DNA of 64,000 nucleotides from an uncultured Halomonas sp. (GCF_946887195.1 NZ_CAMPKE010000008.1:1-64000), one strand, 5' to 3'; counted from the stretch's first letter, positions 18,369-28,297 are shown. The notes: a model not told the origin generated them from the letters alone. Numbers and translations are program-made.

Positions 18369-19832
18369 ATGGCGCAGCTTGGCACACCGCAGCGAACCTT
18401 TCTGTGGCACGATTACGAGACCTTCGGAGCCGATCCCAGGCGCGATCGCCCATCGCAGTTCGCCGCCATTCGCACCGATGCCGACTTCAACGAGATCGGT
18501 GAGCCGCTGACGCTGTACTGCAAACCGGCCGACGACTACCTGCCACACCCACAGGCATGCCTGATCACCGGCATCACGCCGCAGACGACTCGCCGCCGCG
18601 GGCTTCCCGAAGTCGAGTTCGCGGCGCGCATCAATGCCGAAATGAGTGTGGCCGGGACCTGTACGCTGGGTTACAACAGCCTGCGTTTCGATGACGAAGT
18701 CAGCCGCCACCTGTTTTATCGAAATTTCCTCGATCCCTACGCGCGCGAATGGCAGAACGGCAATTCGCGCTGGGATCTGATCGACGTGGTGCGCGCCTTC
18801 CATGCCCTGCGTCCCGAGGGCATCGAGTGGCCGACGCGCGACGATGGCTCCCCCAGCTTCCGACTCGAGCACCTGACCGCCGCCAATGGCATCGAGCACG
18901 TCGGCGCGCATGACGCGCTGGCCGATGTGCGTGCGACCATCGCCCTGGCGCGGTTGTTGAAATCGCGCAATGCGCGGCTGTTCGACTACCTGCTCAAGCT
19001 GCGCAGCAAGCGTGAAGTCGCCAAGCTGCTCGATATTCCAACGCGCAAGCCGATGCTGCATATCTCGCGGCGCTACCCGGCCAGCCGTGGTTGCAGCGCG
19101 CTGGTCATGCCGCTGGCCGAGCACCCTTCCAATCCCAACGGCGTGATCGTCTACGATTTGAGCGTCGACCCCGCGCCGCTGTTCGAGCTCTCCGTCGAGG
19201 AGATTCGCGCGCGAGTATTCGTGAGTGCCGACGAGTTGGCCGAGGGCGAATCGCGCATCCCGCTCAAGGTGGTGCATATCAACCGTAGCCCGGTCTTGTT
19301 GCCGATCGGTGCGGTCACCGAGGACGTCGCCGCACGGCTGACCCTGGAGCGCGGTCTGTGCGAGACGCACTGGAAAGCGCTATGCGCCAATCCGGAGGCT
19401 GCGCGCAAGGCCGCCACGGCGTTCGCCGAGGGGCCGCCGGATGGCCCCAGCGATCCGGATCTGATGCTCTATTCCGGTGGTTTCTTCTCGCCGGCGGATC
19501 GCCAGGAAATGCAGCGCGTTCACGCCACCGACCCCGAAGCGCTGGGCGCTACCGCCTTCGCCTTCCAGGACGCACGCCTCGAGGAGATGCTGTTCCGCCT
19601 GCGCGCGCGCAGCTATCCGCACACCCTGACCGGCGACGAACAGACACAGTGGGAGGCCTATCGCTGGTCGCGCATGAACGATACCGCATTGGGTTGCTTG
19701 ACCCTGCAGGGCTTCGCCCGCGAGATCGAGCGCTTGAATCAACTCTCGTTGAGCGATCGTGACCGCCAGATCCTCGAGGAACTGGTGATGCATATCGAGG
19801 CGATGATGCCAGCCCAGGCTTTCGATCAATAA
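18369..19832 (+). CDS. sbcB: exodeoxyribonuclease I
   Basis: A 487-residue protein of normal ExoI length (E. coli 475). The DEDDh nuclease domain starts at WHDYETFG (Asp15, Glu17), followed by CLITGITPQ and the late HDALADVRAT motif. The SH3-like and helical C-terminal domains follow (for example LMLYSGGFFSPADRQEM). ExoI degrades single-stranded DNA 3' to 5' in recombination and mismatch repair, and binds SSB. It lies 65 bases after minE and is followed by a strong terminator. Confidence 0.96.
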   Translation: MAQLGTPQRTFLWHDYETFGADPRRDRPSQFAAIRTDADFNEIGEPLTLYCKPADDYLPHPQACLITGITPQTTRRRGLPEVEFAARINAEMSVAGTCTLGYNSLRFDDEVSRHLFYRNFLDPYAREWQNGNSRWDLIDVVRAFHALRPEGIEWPTRDDGSPSFRLEHLTAANGIEHVGAHDALADVRATIALARLLKSRNARLFDYLLKLRSKREVAKLLDIPTRKPMLHISRRYPASRGCSALVMPLAEHPSNPNGVIVYDLSVDPAPLFELSVEEIRARVFVSADELAEGESRIPLKVVHINRSPVLLPIGAVTEDVAARLTLERGLCETHWKALCANPEAARKAATAFAEGPPDGPSDPDLMLYSGGFFSPADRQEMQRVHATDPEALGATAFAFQDARLEEMLFRLRARSYPHTLTGDEQTQWEAYRWSRMNDTALGCLTLQGFAREIERLNQLSLSDRDRQILEELVMHIEAMMPAQAFDQ

Positions 19833-19833
19833 A

Positions 19834-19880
19834 AACGCTCGCACCGATTGCCGGTGCGAGCGTTGTCGTTTTTGCGGCTA
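19834..19880. terminator. terminator between sbcB and the M16 protease gene
   Basis: AACGCTCGCACCG (19834-19846) pairs perfectly with CGGTGCGAGCGTT (19852-19864); T runs follow at 19868-19872 and 19879 onward. An A run precedes the stem, so it may also end the convergent gene. Confidence 0.9.
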
Positions 19881-19886
19881 TTTTTT

Positions 19887-22709
19887 TCAGCGCTCTTCTG
19901 GCAGTGGCTCGTACTCCGAGGTCAGTGCCGCGACATCGCTGGGCGCGGTATCCGAAGAGAACGTGACCGACTGGACCGGTGCCTCGCGCAGTGCCTGCCA
20001 GGCCTGGCGGATATCATCGGCATCGAGTGCCATGACTCGCTCGGCAAGGCGCTGGCGCCGATCGAAATCCCTATCGCCCAGCGCCAACTGGTACCACAGG
20101 CGATTGGTCAGGCTGGTCAGCGACGGATCGCGCTCCAGTAGGCTATCACGCACGGCGTCAAGGTAGGGTTGGAGTGCCGCAGCGTCGAGTTGCGCGATGC
20201 GTGTATCGAACGTCTCGAGGAAAGCGCTCATACTCGACTGGATATGCTCGATATCCGCACTCGGCGACTGCACCAGCAGGCTCAATCCCGGTGCATCGAG
20301 CAGCGGCTGATAAGCGGCGGTGACGATATAGCCCAACTGCTCCTCGGTACGCAACTGCGTATAGAAGGGTGCCTCGATCAGCTTGCCGAGTACTGCCAGG
20401 CGGGCCTGGCTGGCCAGCGAGCGGTCGGGCCCCTGCAGGTAACGCAGTACCGCGGTGTCGTTACGGGTCGAACGCGGGTGTAGCGCCGGCGCCGAGGCGG
20501 GCACGTTCAGCGGGGTCAGTTCGGGAACCATGGCGGCGCCCACGCTCGGCGCCAGGGCGTTGATCACCAGCAGCCCCTCACGACGCGCCAGCGCCGGTTT
20601 CAGATTGCCCACCACCAGGCTCTCGATATGCAACCGGTCAAGAAAACGGTCGCGAAACGCGCGCAGTGTCGCGGCATCGAGCGGCTCGATCGCTTCCAAT
20701 AGCGCGGCGTCCGAGTACTGCGGGCGAATCAGGGCGGCGCCGAGCGTGCGCGACACCTGCTGATAGAGCGGCGACTGCGGGGCGTTGCGCCATTCACGCA
20801 TCAGCCCCAGCTTGACCCGGGCGACGCTGTCGGCACTGATCTCGCCCTCCTGGAGTTGCTCGAGTACGCGCTGCATCACCCGCTCCTGGCGATCGCGCCA
20901 GCCCGAGAACGATAGCGTGATGCCGCGTGCATGCGCGTAGGAAGAGACCTCCTGCCCCGCCAGGCGCGCCGGATAAAGCACCTCGTTCAGGCTATCGCCG
21001 AGCCAGCCGGCCAGTAGCTGCGTCAGCGCGGCGTTGCGCGCGCTGCTCGATGCCTCGGGGTTCTGCAGACTGAAGCGCCACTCGACGCGCGGCGTGCCGA
21101 ACTCACTATCGGGGCGATACCACAGCGTGTAGTGCTCACCGTCGGCCAGCAATTCGGGTTTCGCCGAGTCCAGCGTCAGCAGATCGAGATCCTCGGCGAT
21201 ATACGGATTGGGTTGGGGCAGTGCGAGCCCGGGTAGTGGGGCGGCCTGCGGCCAGCTTTCGACAGGTGTGAGCCGATAAGGCGTATCGAACCATTGGGTG
21301 GTCTGTTCGCCTTCGACATCGGGGCCGCTATAGACGCGCAGCAAGCGCTCGGGGGTCAGCTTGGCGAGAATCTCGCTTGCCTTCTGCGGCTCGAAGCCAT
21401 CCATGCGGTAGTTGCCGTATTGAACGTCCTCCAGCGGGTAATAGGACAGATTCATGGCCAGGTGGCTTACGACATGGATCGGCTCGCCACGTTGCTGAAA
21501 ACGGAATGTCTGCTCGGCGAGTCGGGCCTGTTCCTGGTAGCGCCAGGCATCCAGGCCGTCTTCGCGGATATTTTCGATCATCGCGAACAGGCTGGCCTGA
21601 ATGCGATCCAGATGCTTGGCGCCTTCAGGCGTCAGGCTGATGCTGACGGTGAACAGCGCGTCGTCGCCATCGCCACGAGCGCTGCCCGCCGACAGTCCAT
21701 CGGCCCAGCCGGCCTCGCGCAGTGCGGCGAGCAGACTGCCCTCGCCTTCGTGGCCGAGCAGGCTAGCCACGTAAGAGAGCGACTTGTTGCGGTAGTCGTC
21801 GATCGGATCGTCGACCGGGAATAGAAAGCGTACCTGGCGACGCTCCCCGAGGCTCCGTGCCGCCAGTTTTGCCGGAAGCTGCTCGGGTGTCAGCAGGTGC
21901 TCGGGGATTCCGGCACGAGTCAGGCCACGGTCGGGAACCGCGGCGAAGCGTTCGCGGACCAGGGTTTCGAGGGTATCCAGCGATTGCGGCGCGACCACCG
22001 CCAGGTGCATGACGTTGGCGCCATAGTGGTTTTCGTAGAAGTCGATCAGCGCCTCGCGCAGCGGCTTCTCGTCATCGTTCAGCGTTGCCAGGCTGCCGAC
22101 CGAAAAGCCGGTCGTCGGGTGCTCGGGGTTCAACGCCTGATCCAGCGCCTCGTTGATGCGTCGACCGTCGTCGCGCAGGCGAGCCTGATACTCGGAGTGT
22201 ACGGCGTTGCGCTCACGCTCGACGTATTCGGGATTGAAGCGCGGCGCGATGAAAAACCGGCTGAAGCGGTCGAGCGCGCCGGGCAGGGCGCTGGGCTCGA
22301 TGTCGAAGAAGTAGTTGGTGTCCTGGCTGGCGGTAAAGGCGTTGTGATTGCCGCCGTGCCGGCTGATGTACTGCTGATAACTATCGGCCTGGGGGTACTC
22401 ATCGGTGCCGAGAAACAGCATGTGTTCGAGGAAGTGCGCCAGCCCGGGCGTGGCTTCGGGGTCCTGAGCGCTGCCCACCGAGACGTTCATCGAGGCGGCG
22501 GCCCGATCGGCCTGGGGATCGCTGACCAGCAGCACCTCGAGGCCATTGTCCAGGGTCAGGGCGCGGTAGTCGCGGCTGTCGTTGGGGCTGGTGATCGGCG
22601 TGACGGTATCCGCGGAATCGTCCGGCATCGTTTGGCAGCCGCCCAGCAGCAGGCCGAATCCAATCAGCCCCAGCGCCGTGGCGCTCCGGGGTCGCAATAG
22701 GCGCATCAT
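19887..22709 (-). CDS. M16 (insulinase/pitrilysin) family metalloprotease, lipoprotein
   Basis: A 940-residue protease with a lipoprotein signal (lipobox LLGGC, cysteine 25). The inverted zinc motif HFLEH (His92, Glu95, His96) sits in the first M16 domain, with the third ligand expected in ERNAVHSEY. Middle and C-terminal inactive M16 domains follow, giving the four-domain clamshell of pitrilysin. It probably degrades peptides in the periplasm. Its ATG overlaps the upstream SRAP-like stop by 4 bases, so the two genes form a coupled pair. Confidence 0.9.
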   Translation of the reverse strand: MMRLLRPRSATALGLIGFGLLLGGCQTMPDDSADTVTPITSPNDSRDYRALTLDNGLEVLLVSDPQADRAAASMNVSVGSAQDPEATPGLAHFLEHMLFLGTDEYPQADSYQQYISRHGGNHNAFTASQDTNYFFDIEPSALPGALDRFSRFFIAPRFNPEYVERERNAVHSEYQARLRDDGRRINEALDQALNPEHPTTGFSVGSLATLNDDEKPLREALIDFYENHYGANVMHLAVVAPQSLDTLETLVRERFAAVPDRGLTRAGIPEHLLTPEQLPAKLAARSLGERRQVRFLFPVDDPIDDYRNKSLSYVASLLGHEGEGSLLAALREAGWADGLSAGSARGDGDDALFTVSISLTPEGAKHLDRIQASLFAMIENIREDGLDAWRYQEQARLAEQTFRFQQRGEPIHVVSHLAMNLSYYPLEDVQYGNYRMDGFEPQKASEILAKLTPERLLRVYSGPDVEGEQTTQWFDTPYRLTPVESWPQAAPLPGLALPQPNPYIAEDLDLLTLDSAKPELLADGEHYTLWYRPDSEFGTPRVEWRFSLQNPEASSSARNAALTQLLAGWLGDSLNEVLYPARLAGQEVSSYAHARGITLSFSGWRDRQERVMQRVLEQLQEGEISADSVARVKLGLMREWRNAPQSPLYQQVSRTLGAALIRPQYSDAALLEAIEPLDAATLRAFRDRFLDRLHIESLVVGNLKPALARREGLLVINALAPSVGAAMVPELTPLNVPASAPALHPRSTRNDTAVLRYLQGPDRSLASQARLAVLGKLIEAPFYTQLRTEEQLGYIVTAAYQPLLDAPGLSLLVQSPSADIEHIQSSMSAFLETFDTRIAQLDAAALQPYLDAVRDSLLERDPSLTSLTNRLWYQLALGDRDFDRRQRLAERVMALDADDIRQAWQALREAPVQSVTFSSDTAPSDVAALTSEYEPLPEER

Positions 22710-23392
22710 GTCTCCTGTTCGCTATCCCAGCGGGCCATCGCGCCGGTCGGATGACCGCAGGCCCAGTCCTGGTAAGACGGATCGTTTACACGCTTTGATA
22801 CCGGAAAAGCGCCCAACAGTTCCAACGGCGCCGGCGACAAGACGTCGCGGGCCTGCTCGATCGGCGTTTGCGGGTCGAGCCAGGCCATGGCGCTAGCGGG
22901 GTCGACCAGGGCGGGAAAACGCTCGGTCAGCGTGGACAGTAGCGGATTCGCGGGGACCGTTATCAGTGCGCTGGAGTCGTTATAGGCGCTCAGCGTGGTG
23001 TGATAGCGGCACCATAGTCCGGCCAGCAGCAGCGGGCCACGGTCGACTCGAGTGATCAGGAACGGCTGCTTCAGGCGCGGTTGCGGCTTCCATACGTAGA
23101 CGCCGCTGACCGGAATCACACAGCGCTGCGCGGCGAAGGCATCGCGAAACATCGCACGGCTGTCCAGTGACTCGGCGCGCGCGCAGTGCGGCGCATGGTC
23201 GAGCACCTTGAGCCAGGGCGGGGTCAGCCCCCAGAACGCGGTGGTCAGCGTCGGTGCACCGCGCTCGAGACGAATCATCGACAATGGCTGGCGCGGTGCC
23301 AGGTTGGGGCTGGTCAACAGCGCCCGATCGGTGCGCAATCCCGGCAGCAGGTCGTCGAGAGGCAAGGCGGCGATGTGCAGGCGTCCGGCCAT
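22706..23392 (-). CDS. SRAP (HMCES/YedK-like) protein with all active-site residues replaced
   Basis: A 228-residue protein with the SRAP fold pattern: WGLTPPW at about 54-60, MFRDAFAAQRCVIP at 81-94, and the C-terminal VNDPSY. In active SRAP proteins Cys2 crosslinks abasic sites and Asn, Glu and His assist. Here residue 2 is Ala (MAGRLH), the Asn of NARAE is Cys70 (CARAES), the Glu of GFYEW is Val100 (GVYVWKP), and the His of HxRMP is Thr156 (TERFP). It can therefore not form the known crosslink. It is upstream of, and overlaps, the M16 protease gene. Confidence 0.85.
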   Translation of the reverse strand: MAGRLHIAALPLDDLLPGLRTDRALLTSPNLAPRQPLSMIRLERGAPTLTTAFWGLTPPWLKVLDHAPHCARAESLDSRAMFRDAFAAQRCVIPVSGVYVWKPQPRLKQPFLITRVDRGPLLLAGLWCRYHTTLSAYNDSSALITVPANPLLSTLTERFPALVDPASAMAWLDPQTPIEQARDVLSPAPLELLGAFPVSKRVNDPSYQDWACGHPTGAMARWDSEQET

Positions 23393-23615
23393 GGCGACTC
23401 CTGTTGGGTGTGGCTACAGCATAGGCGGAGCGTCAGGGTAGCGAAGTCGTCACCGGGGAGCCAGCGATGCATGGGCTGAATCGAGCATCTTCGTGCATGT
23501 GCTCGATGGTGTGGGGCTTGCGTTTACGCGTGGTGTCGATATGCTGGACGAAAACACTGTTCGATCACTACCGTTTCCCCAGGGAGGCGGGCCGCGAATA
23601 AAAACGAGGAACGCG

Positions 23616-24230
23616 ATGGCACGTCCCAGACAGCATGCGCCCGAGGCGCTGCATGCCCAGGTCATGGCGGCATGCGATGCCTGGCTGCGGGACAATCCCG
23701 TGCACACGCTGTCGCTGCGTGCCCTGGCGCGCGAAATCGGCTGCGCCCCGAGCACTCTGCTCAAGCTCTACGGCAGCTTCAACAACCTGCTGCAGTACGT
23801 CAACATCGAAACGCTCAATCGTTTGCGCGGGGCGATAGAGGGCATGCGCGAGGCTTCGCCGGAGCCGCGCCTCAAGGCATTGGCCAATGCGTATTGGCAG
23901 TTCGCCCAGCGGGATCCTTACCGCTGGCAATTGCTGTTCGACTATCCGCTAGCCCAGGAGGGCGAACTGGATCAGCGCCAGAACAGCATGATCGAGGCCC
24001 TGTTCACCCGCGTCGAGGCGACACTGAAAGAGCACCAGCCGGCACTGGGCGATCTCGAGGCGCGCCGCATGGCGCGTACGCTGTGGGGCAGCGTGCATGG
24101 CCTGGTGCAGTTGGGGCTCAACGAACGCCTGGGTTACTGGCAGGGGCAGCCGCTCGAAGTGGGTGAGTTGCTCGATCAGTTGCTGATGACCATTCTCGCC
24201 GGTCTCGGACATACGCAGCGCGAGGCGTGA
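23616..24230 (+). CDS. TetR/AcrR family transcriptional regulator
   Basis: A 204-residue regulator. The N-terminal helix-turn-helix reads LSLRALAREIGCAPSTLLKLYG at about 31-52; the ligand domain has WGSVHGLVQLGLNERLG, the WHG-type C-terminal motif. The ATG at 23616 with GAGGA 5 bases before it is chosen over a longer frame from 23493. Its stop overlaps the start of the MFS-acyltransferase gene (GTGA), so it most likely controls that gene in response to a lipid-like effector (inference). Confidence 0.88.
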   Translation: MARPRQHAPEALHAQVMAACDAWLRDNPVHTLSLRALAREIGCAPSTLLKLYGSFNNLLQYVNIETLNRLRGAIEGMREASPEPRLKALANAYWQFAQRDPYRWQLLFDYPLAQEGELDQRQNSMIEALFTRVEATLKEHQPALGDLEARRMARTLWGSVHGLVQLGLNERLGYWQGQPLEVGELLDQLLMTILAGLGHTQREA

Positions 24231-26128
24231 GTCCGCCGATGCTCACCCAGCGCCGCTTTGCGCCGTTCTTCTGGACCCAGGCGCTGGGGGCCTTCAACGA
24301 CAACGTCTTCAAGAATGTCCTGCTGCTGCTGCTGACCTTCGTCGCGGCCCCTCGCCATGGCTGGGATACCGGCCTGCTCAACAATCTGGCGGCGGGGCTG
24401 TTCATTCTGCCTTTTCTACTGTTCTCCGCCTGGGGCGGCACGCTGGCCGACCGGCTCGACAAGCAGATTCTGATCCGCCGCCTCAAGCTTCTCGAACTCG
24501 CGACCATGAGCGTCGCCGCGATTGCCGTGTGGTTCGAGCAGTTCGGGCTGTTGCTGGCACTGCTTTTCATGATGGGCACCCAGTCGGCGCTGTTCGGACC
24601 GGTCAAATACGCCATCCTGCCGCAGCATCTGGCGGCCACCGAATTGGTGCGCGGCAATGCCTGGGTCAACCTGGGCACGTTCGTGTCGATTCTGCTGGGT
24701 ACGCTGCTGGCCGGCCTGCTCGCTTCCCTGGATGGTGCCGCCTCGCGCGGCACGATTGCCGCCACGCTGATTGGCGTGGCGTTGCTGGGTTATCTGGCTA
24801 GTCTTCGCGTTCCCGCCGCACCGTCGAGCGCCCCGGGGCGGGTATCCTGGCAACCGCTGGCGGGCAGCCTGCAGGTGCTGCGCGACGGCTGGCGCCATCC
24901 CCGGGTCTTTCGCGGCCTGCTGGGTATCAGCTTCTTCTGGTTTCTCGGCGCCTGCTATCTGACCCAACTGCCGGCATGGGTGCGCGATGTGGTGCATGGC
25001 GATGAAACGGCGGTCAGCTTCCTGCTCGGCGCCTTTGCGCTGGGTGTCGGCGGCGGCGCGCTGTTATGTGCCAGATTGTCCGCCGGGCGGCTGGAGCTGG
25101 GTCTGGTGCCGTTGGGTGCGCTATTGATCGGGGTCGCTGGGCTCGATCTGGCACTGCAACCCGTCATCACCGGCGAGCAACTGGCGCTGGACGCGCTGAT
25201 CGCGATCCCGGGCTTCTGGCACATGTCGCTGGACCTGATGCTGGTAGGCGTCGGCGGCGGCCTGTACAGCGTCCCGCTCTACACCCTGGTGCAGGTCGCC
25301 AGCCGCGACGACCATCGCGCGCGAATGATCGCCGCCAACAATCTGCTCAATGCCCTGTTCATGGTCATCGCCGCGGGCTTCGGCATCGTGATGCTGACGC
25401 TGGTCGGCACGACACTGCCGGCATTCTTCGTCTGCCTGGCGGTCGCCGCCCTGCTGGTCGGCGTGGGCATTCTGACCGCCAGCCCACGCTCGGTATTGCG
25501 CCTCGCGCTCTTCGCGCTGATGCATGTGCTCTATCGCCTGCGCTTCTCGGGGCGCGGACATATTCCCGCCGAGGGCGCGGCGCTGGTGGTCTGCAATCAC
25601 GTCAGCTTCATGGATGCGCTCATTCTCGGTGGCGCATGCCCGCGCCCGCTGCGTTTCCTGATGGACCGGCCCATCTATGAATCGCCTTGGCTGAACTGGT
25701 TCTTTCGCATCGCCGGGGCGATCCCGGTGGACTCGGAGCGCCGCGATCCCGGCGGTGTGCGTCGCGCACTGGATGAAGTCAGCCGAGCGCTGCGCGATGG
25801 CGAAGTGGTCATGCTGTTCCCCGAAGGACGACTGACCAGCGATGGCGAGGTGGGGCGCTTCCGACGCGGCATCGACATGATTCTGGCGCGCGATGCGGTG
25901 CCGGTGGTGCCGGCGGCGCTGGCCGGCCTCTGGGGATCGTGGACATCGCATTACGGCGGTAGGGCATTGACCAAGCCGCCGCGCCGTTTCCGTGCCCGGG
26001 TGAGGCTGATATTCGGCGCGCCGTTGGTTCCGCAGCGGGCGGGCCGGGCGTTGCTCGAGGCCCGCGTGCGCGAGCTCAAGATCGTGGCCGATGAGTGGCT
26101 GGGCGGCGTCAGGCCGCCGGATCGCTAA
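24227..26128 (+). CDS. MFS lysophospholipid transporter (LplT-like) fused to PlsC acyltransferase
   Basis: A 633-residue membrane protein. Residues about 1-415 form a 12-segment MFS domain starting FFWTQALGAFNDNVFKN, the LplT signature. Residues about 440-620 form a PlsC domain with NHVSFMDA (His458, Asp463) and FPEGRL (531-536). This is the first two-thirds of the Aas-type fusion; the AMP-binding acyl-ACP synthetase domain is missing. It probably flips and re-acylates lysophospholipids. GTG 24227 is used; ATG 24239 is also possible. It ends 4 bases inside the convergent corB gene. Confidence 0.88.
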   Translation: MSPPMLTQRRFAPFFWTQALGAFNDNVFKNVLLLLLTFVAAPRHGWDTGLLNNLAAGLFILPFLLFSAWGGTLADRLDKQILIRRLKLLELATMSVAAIAVWFEQFGLLLALLFMMGTQSALFGPVKYAILPQHLAATELVRGNAWVNLGTFVSILLGTLLAGLLASLDGAASRGTIAATLIGVALLGYLASLRVPAAPSSAPGRVSWQPLAGSLQVLRDGWRHPRVFRGLLGISFFWFLGACYLTQLPAWVRDVVHGDETAVSFLLGAFALGVGGGALLCARLSAGRLELGLVPLGALLIGVAGLDLALQPVITGEQLALDALIAIPGFWHMSLDLMLVGVGGGLYSVPLYTLVQVASRDDHRARMIAANNLLNALFMVIAAGFGIVMLTLVGTTLPAFFVCLAVAALLVGVGILTASPRSVLRLALFALMHVLYRLRFSGRGHIPAEGAALVVCNHVSFMDALILGGACPRPLRFLMDRPIYESPWLNWFFRIAGAIPVDSERRDPGGVRRALDEVSRALRDGEVVMLFPEGRLTSDGEVGRFRRGIDMILARDAVPVVPAALAGLWGSWTSHYGGRALTKPPRRFRARVRLIFGAPLVPQRAGRALLEARVRELKIVADEWLGGVRPPDR

Positions 26129-27408
26129 TCGCTCGGTTGCGCCCGCCGCGTTGGCAGCCAGCAGCGCGCCGAGGTCACCAGATTGCCCTTGATCTGCAGA
26201 ATCTCCATGCAGGTATCGGCCAGTTGCAGGCAGGCCGGGCCATCGGGAAAGGACTCCAGGTGCTCCAGAATCAAGCCATTGAGCGTCTTGGGCCCGTCGG
26301 TCGGTAGCTGCCAGCCGAGCATCTTGTTGATCTCTCGAATGTTGGCGGTGCCCTCGATGATGAAGCTGCCGTCGTCCTGTGGGTGGATTTCCTGATGCAT
26401 ACCGGCGACGTCGGTCGTGAACTCGCCAACGATCTCCTCGAGAATGTCCTCCAGCGTCACCAGGCCATCCACATCGCCATACTCGTCGACGACGATACCG
26501 ATACGGCGCTTCTGCTGCTGGAAGTTGAGCAACTGCGTATGCAGCGGTGTCGACTCGGGCATGAAATAGGGTTCGCGAGCTTCCTGGACGATCGCCGCCT
26601 TGGTCACTTCCGGCTTGGACAGGAATCTGGCGGCGTTGCGCAGATGCAGGATGCCGATGATGTTGTTGATATCGCCCTTGTAGACCGGCAGCCGGGTGTG
26701 CTGGCTGGCGCGCAACTGGGCGAGAATGCTCTCCAGGTCGTCATCGAGATCGATGCCGTCGATTTCATGGCGGGGCACCATTATGTCATTGACGGTGACG
26801 TTCTCCAGATCGAGGATCGATAGCAGCATGGCCTGGTGGCGGCGCGGAATCATCGCTCCCGCCTCGTGGACCACGCTGCGCAGTTCGTCACGCGTCAAAT
26901 CGTCACCGCTGCCCTCGATGTTCTTGACGCCGAGCAGGCGCAGCAAGCCATTGGAAATCACGTTGACCAGCCACACCAGCGGATAGAGCAACTTGAGCAG
27001 CGGCGCCAGCACCAGCGAGGCGGGGTAGGCGATGTGCGCGGGCTTGATCGCGGCATACGTCTTGGGGGTGACCTCGCCGAAAATCAGGATGACAATGGTC
27101 AATACCAGCGTTGCGATGGCCGGCCCGGACACCTCGCCGAGGTAATGAATGGCGATGACCGTAGCGATCGATGCCGCCAGGTTATTGACGAAGTTATTGC
27201 CGATCAGAATCATGCCGAGCAGCCGATCGGGGCGCTTCAACAAATGCAATACGCGTTGGGCGGGTCTCTCACCGCTCTTGGCCTGATGGTTAAGGCGATA
27301 GCGGTTGATTGACATCATGCCGGTCTCGGAACTGGAGAAGAAGGCAGACAGACAAACAAGCAGAAAAAGTACGCCGAACAGCAGTCCCAGGGGGATGTCG
27401 TCGCTCAA
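26125..27408 (-). CDS. corB: CNNM/CBS-domain membrane protein CorB/YfjD
   Basis: A 427-residue protein: DUF21/CNNM membrane domain (about 1-190) starting with FFSSSETGMMSINRYRL and containing LIGNNFVNNLAAS; two CBS motifs (about 205-330, DIMVPRHEIDGID and TRLPVYKGDINNIIG); and a CorC/HlyC domain (about 345-420). CNNM proteins transport or sense Mg2+. Adjacent to ypjD and ffh, as in E. coli. It meets the convergent MFS-PlsC gene with a 4-base overlap. Confidence 0.93.
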   Translation of the reverse strand: MSDDIPLGLLFGVLFLLVCLSAFFSSSETGMMSINRYRLNHQAKSGERPAQRVLHLLKRPDRLLGMILIGNNFVNNLAASIATVIAIHYLGEVSGPAIATLVLTIVILIFGEVTPKTYAAIKPAHIAYPASLVLAPLLKLLYPLVWLVNVISNGLLRLLGVKNIEGSGDDLTRDELRSVVHEAGAMIPRRHQAMLLSILDLENVTVNDIMVPRHEIDGIDLDDDLESILAQLRASQHTRLPVYKGDINNIIGILHLRNAARFLSKPEVTKAAIVQEAREPYFMPESTPLHTQLLNFQQQKRRIGIVVDEYGDVDGLVTLEDILEEIVGEFTTDVAGMHQEIHPQDDGSFIIEGTANIREINKMLGWQLPTDGPKTLNGLILEHLESFPDGPACLQLADTCMEILQIKGNLVTSARCWLPTRRAQPSD

Positions 27409-27496
27409 GGTCTGAGGATCCTAAATCTTGTCGTAGGCTCGTTTGTAGGGAATGGGCCGCCCCGGTGTCAAGGCGCCGGGGCTAAACAAGCACGCA

Positions 27497-28297
27497 TCAG
27501 GGCCGGTTCAATACCACCTCGAGGGCGAACTTGCTGCCGAAATAGGCCAGCAACAGCAGGGCGCAGCCACCCAGTGTCCAGCGTACCGCCTTGGCGCCGC
27601 GCCAGCCGAGAACATGATGGCCGGCAAGCAGCAGTGCGAAGATGATCCAGGCGGCGATCGACAGTACCGTCTTGTGTACCAGGTGCTGGGCAAAGATATT
27701 GTCGAGAAAGACCATGCCGCTGACGAGCGACGCGGTGAGCAGCAACATGCCGACCCAGATCAGCTCGAACAGCAGCCGCTCCATGGTGGTCAGCGGCGGC
27801 AGGCTCTGGACGATGCCGCGCGTATGATGATGGCGCAGCGCGCGGTTCTGACCGGCCAGCAACATCGCCTGCATGGCGGCGATGGCGAACAGCGAAAAGG
27901 CCAATATCGAGGTCAGGATATGTACGGCGATGCCGGGGCTGAGACCCTCGGGATGCGCGGTGGCCGGTAATCCCACGACCAGTAGAATCGTCACCGCCGC
28001 GAGCGGGAACAGCCCGGCGGCGGCACTCAGCACGGGTTTGACGACGCTCGCCGCGAGCAGCAGCAGGGCCACCAGCCAACTGATCAGCGAGGCGCTGGCC
28101 GAGATGCCCAGGTTGAGCGTATCGAAGTCGCCGAGACTGGCGAATACCACCACGGCGTGGCAGGTCACCGCCAGCAGGCCGACGCCGCGCACCAGCGCCG
28201 GGCGCTGCGGCACGCGCCGCAACAACGCAAGCCCCTGCCAGGAACCGGCGCCGAGATAGAAGACGATAGCGAGAAAAGCGAAAGGAAGCGCCTGCAT
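27497..28297 (-). CDS. ypjD: inner membrane protein YpjD (CcsA/cytochrome c assembly fold)
   Basis: A 266-residue integral membrane protein with about eight segments and the CcmC/CcsA-type core: HILTSILAFSLFAIAAMQA around 125-143 and HKTVLSIAAWIIFALLLAGHH around 208-228, whose histidines are the haem-ligand positions of CcsA. In YpjD the exact role is unclear. It is divergent from ffh and next to corB, the same order as in E. coli. Confidence 0.9.
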   Translation of the reverse strand: MQALPFAFLAIVFYLGAGSWQGLALLRRVPQRPALVRGVGLLAVTCHAVVVFASLGDFDTLNLGISASASLISWLVALLLLAASVVKPVLSAAAGLFPLAAVTILLVVGLPATAHPEGLSPGIAVHILTSILAFSLFAIAAMQAMLLAGQNRALRHHHTRGIVQSLPPLTTMERLLFELIWVGMLLLTASLVSGMVFLDNIFAQHLVHKTVLSIAAWIIFALLLAGHHVLGWRGAKAVRWTLGGCALLLLAYFGSKFALEVVLNRP

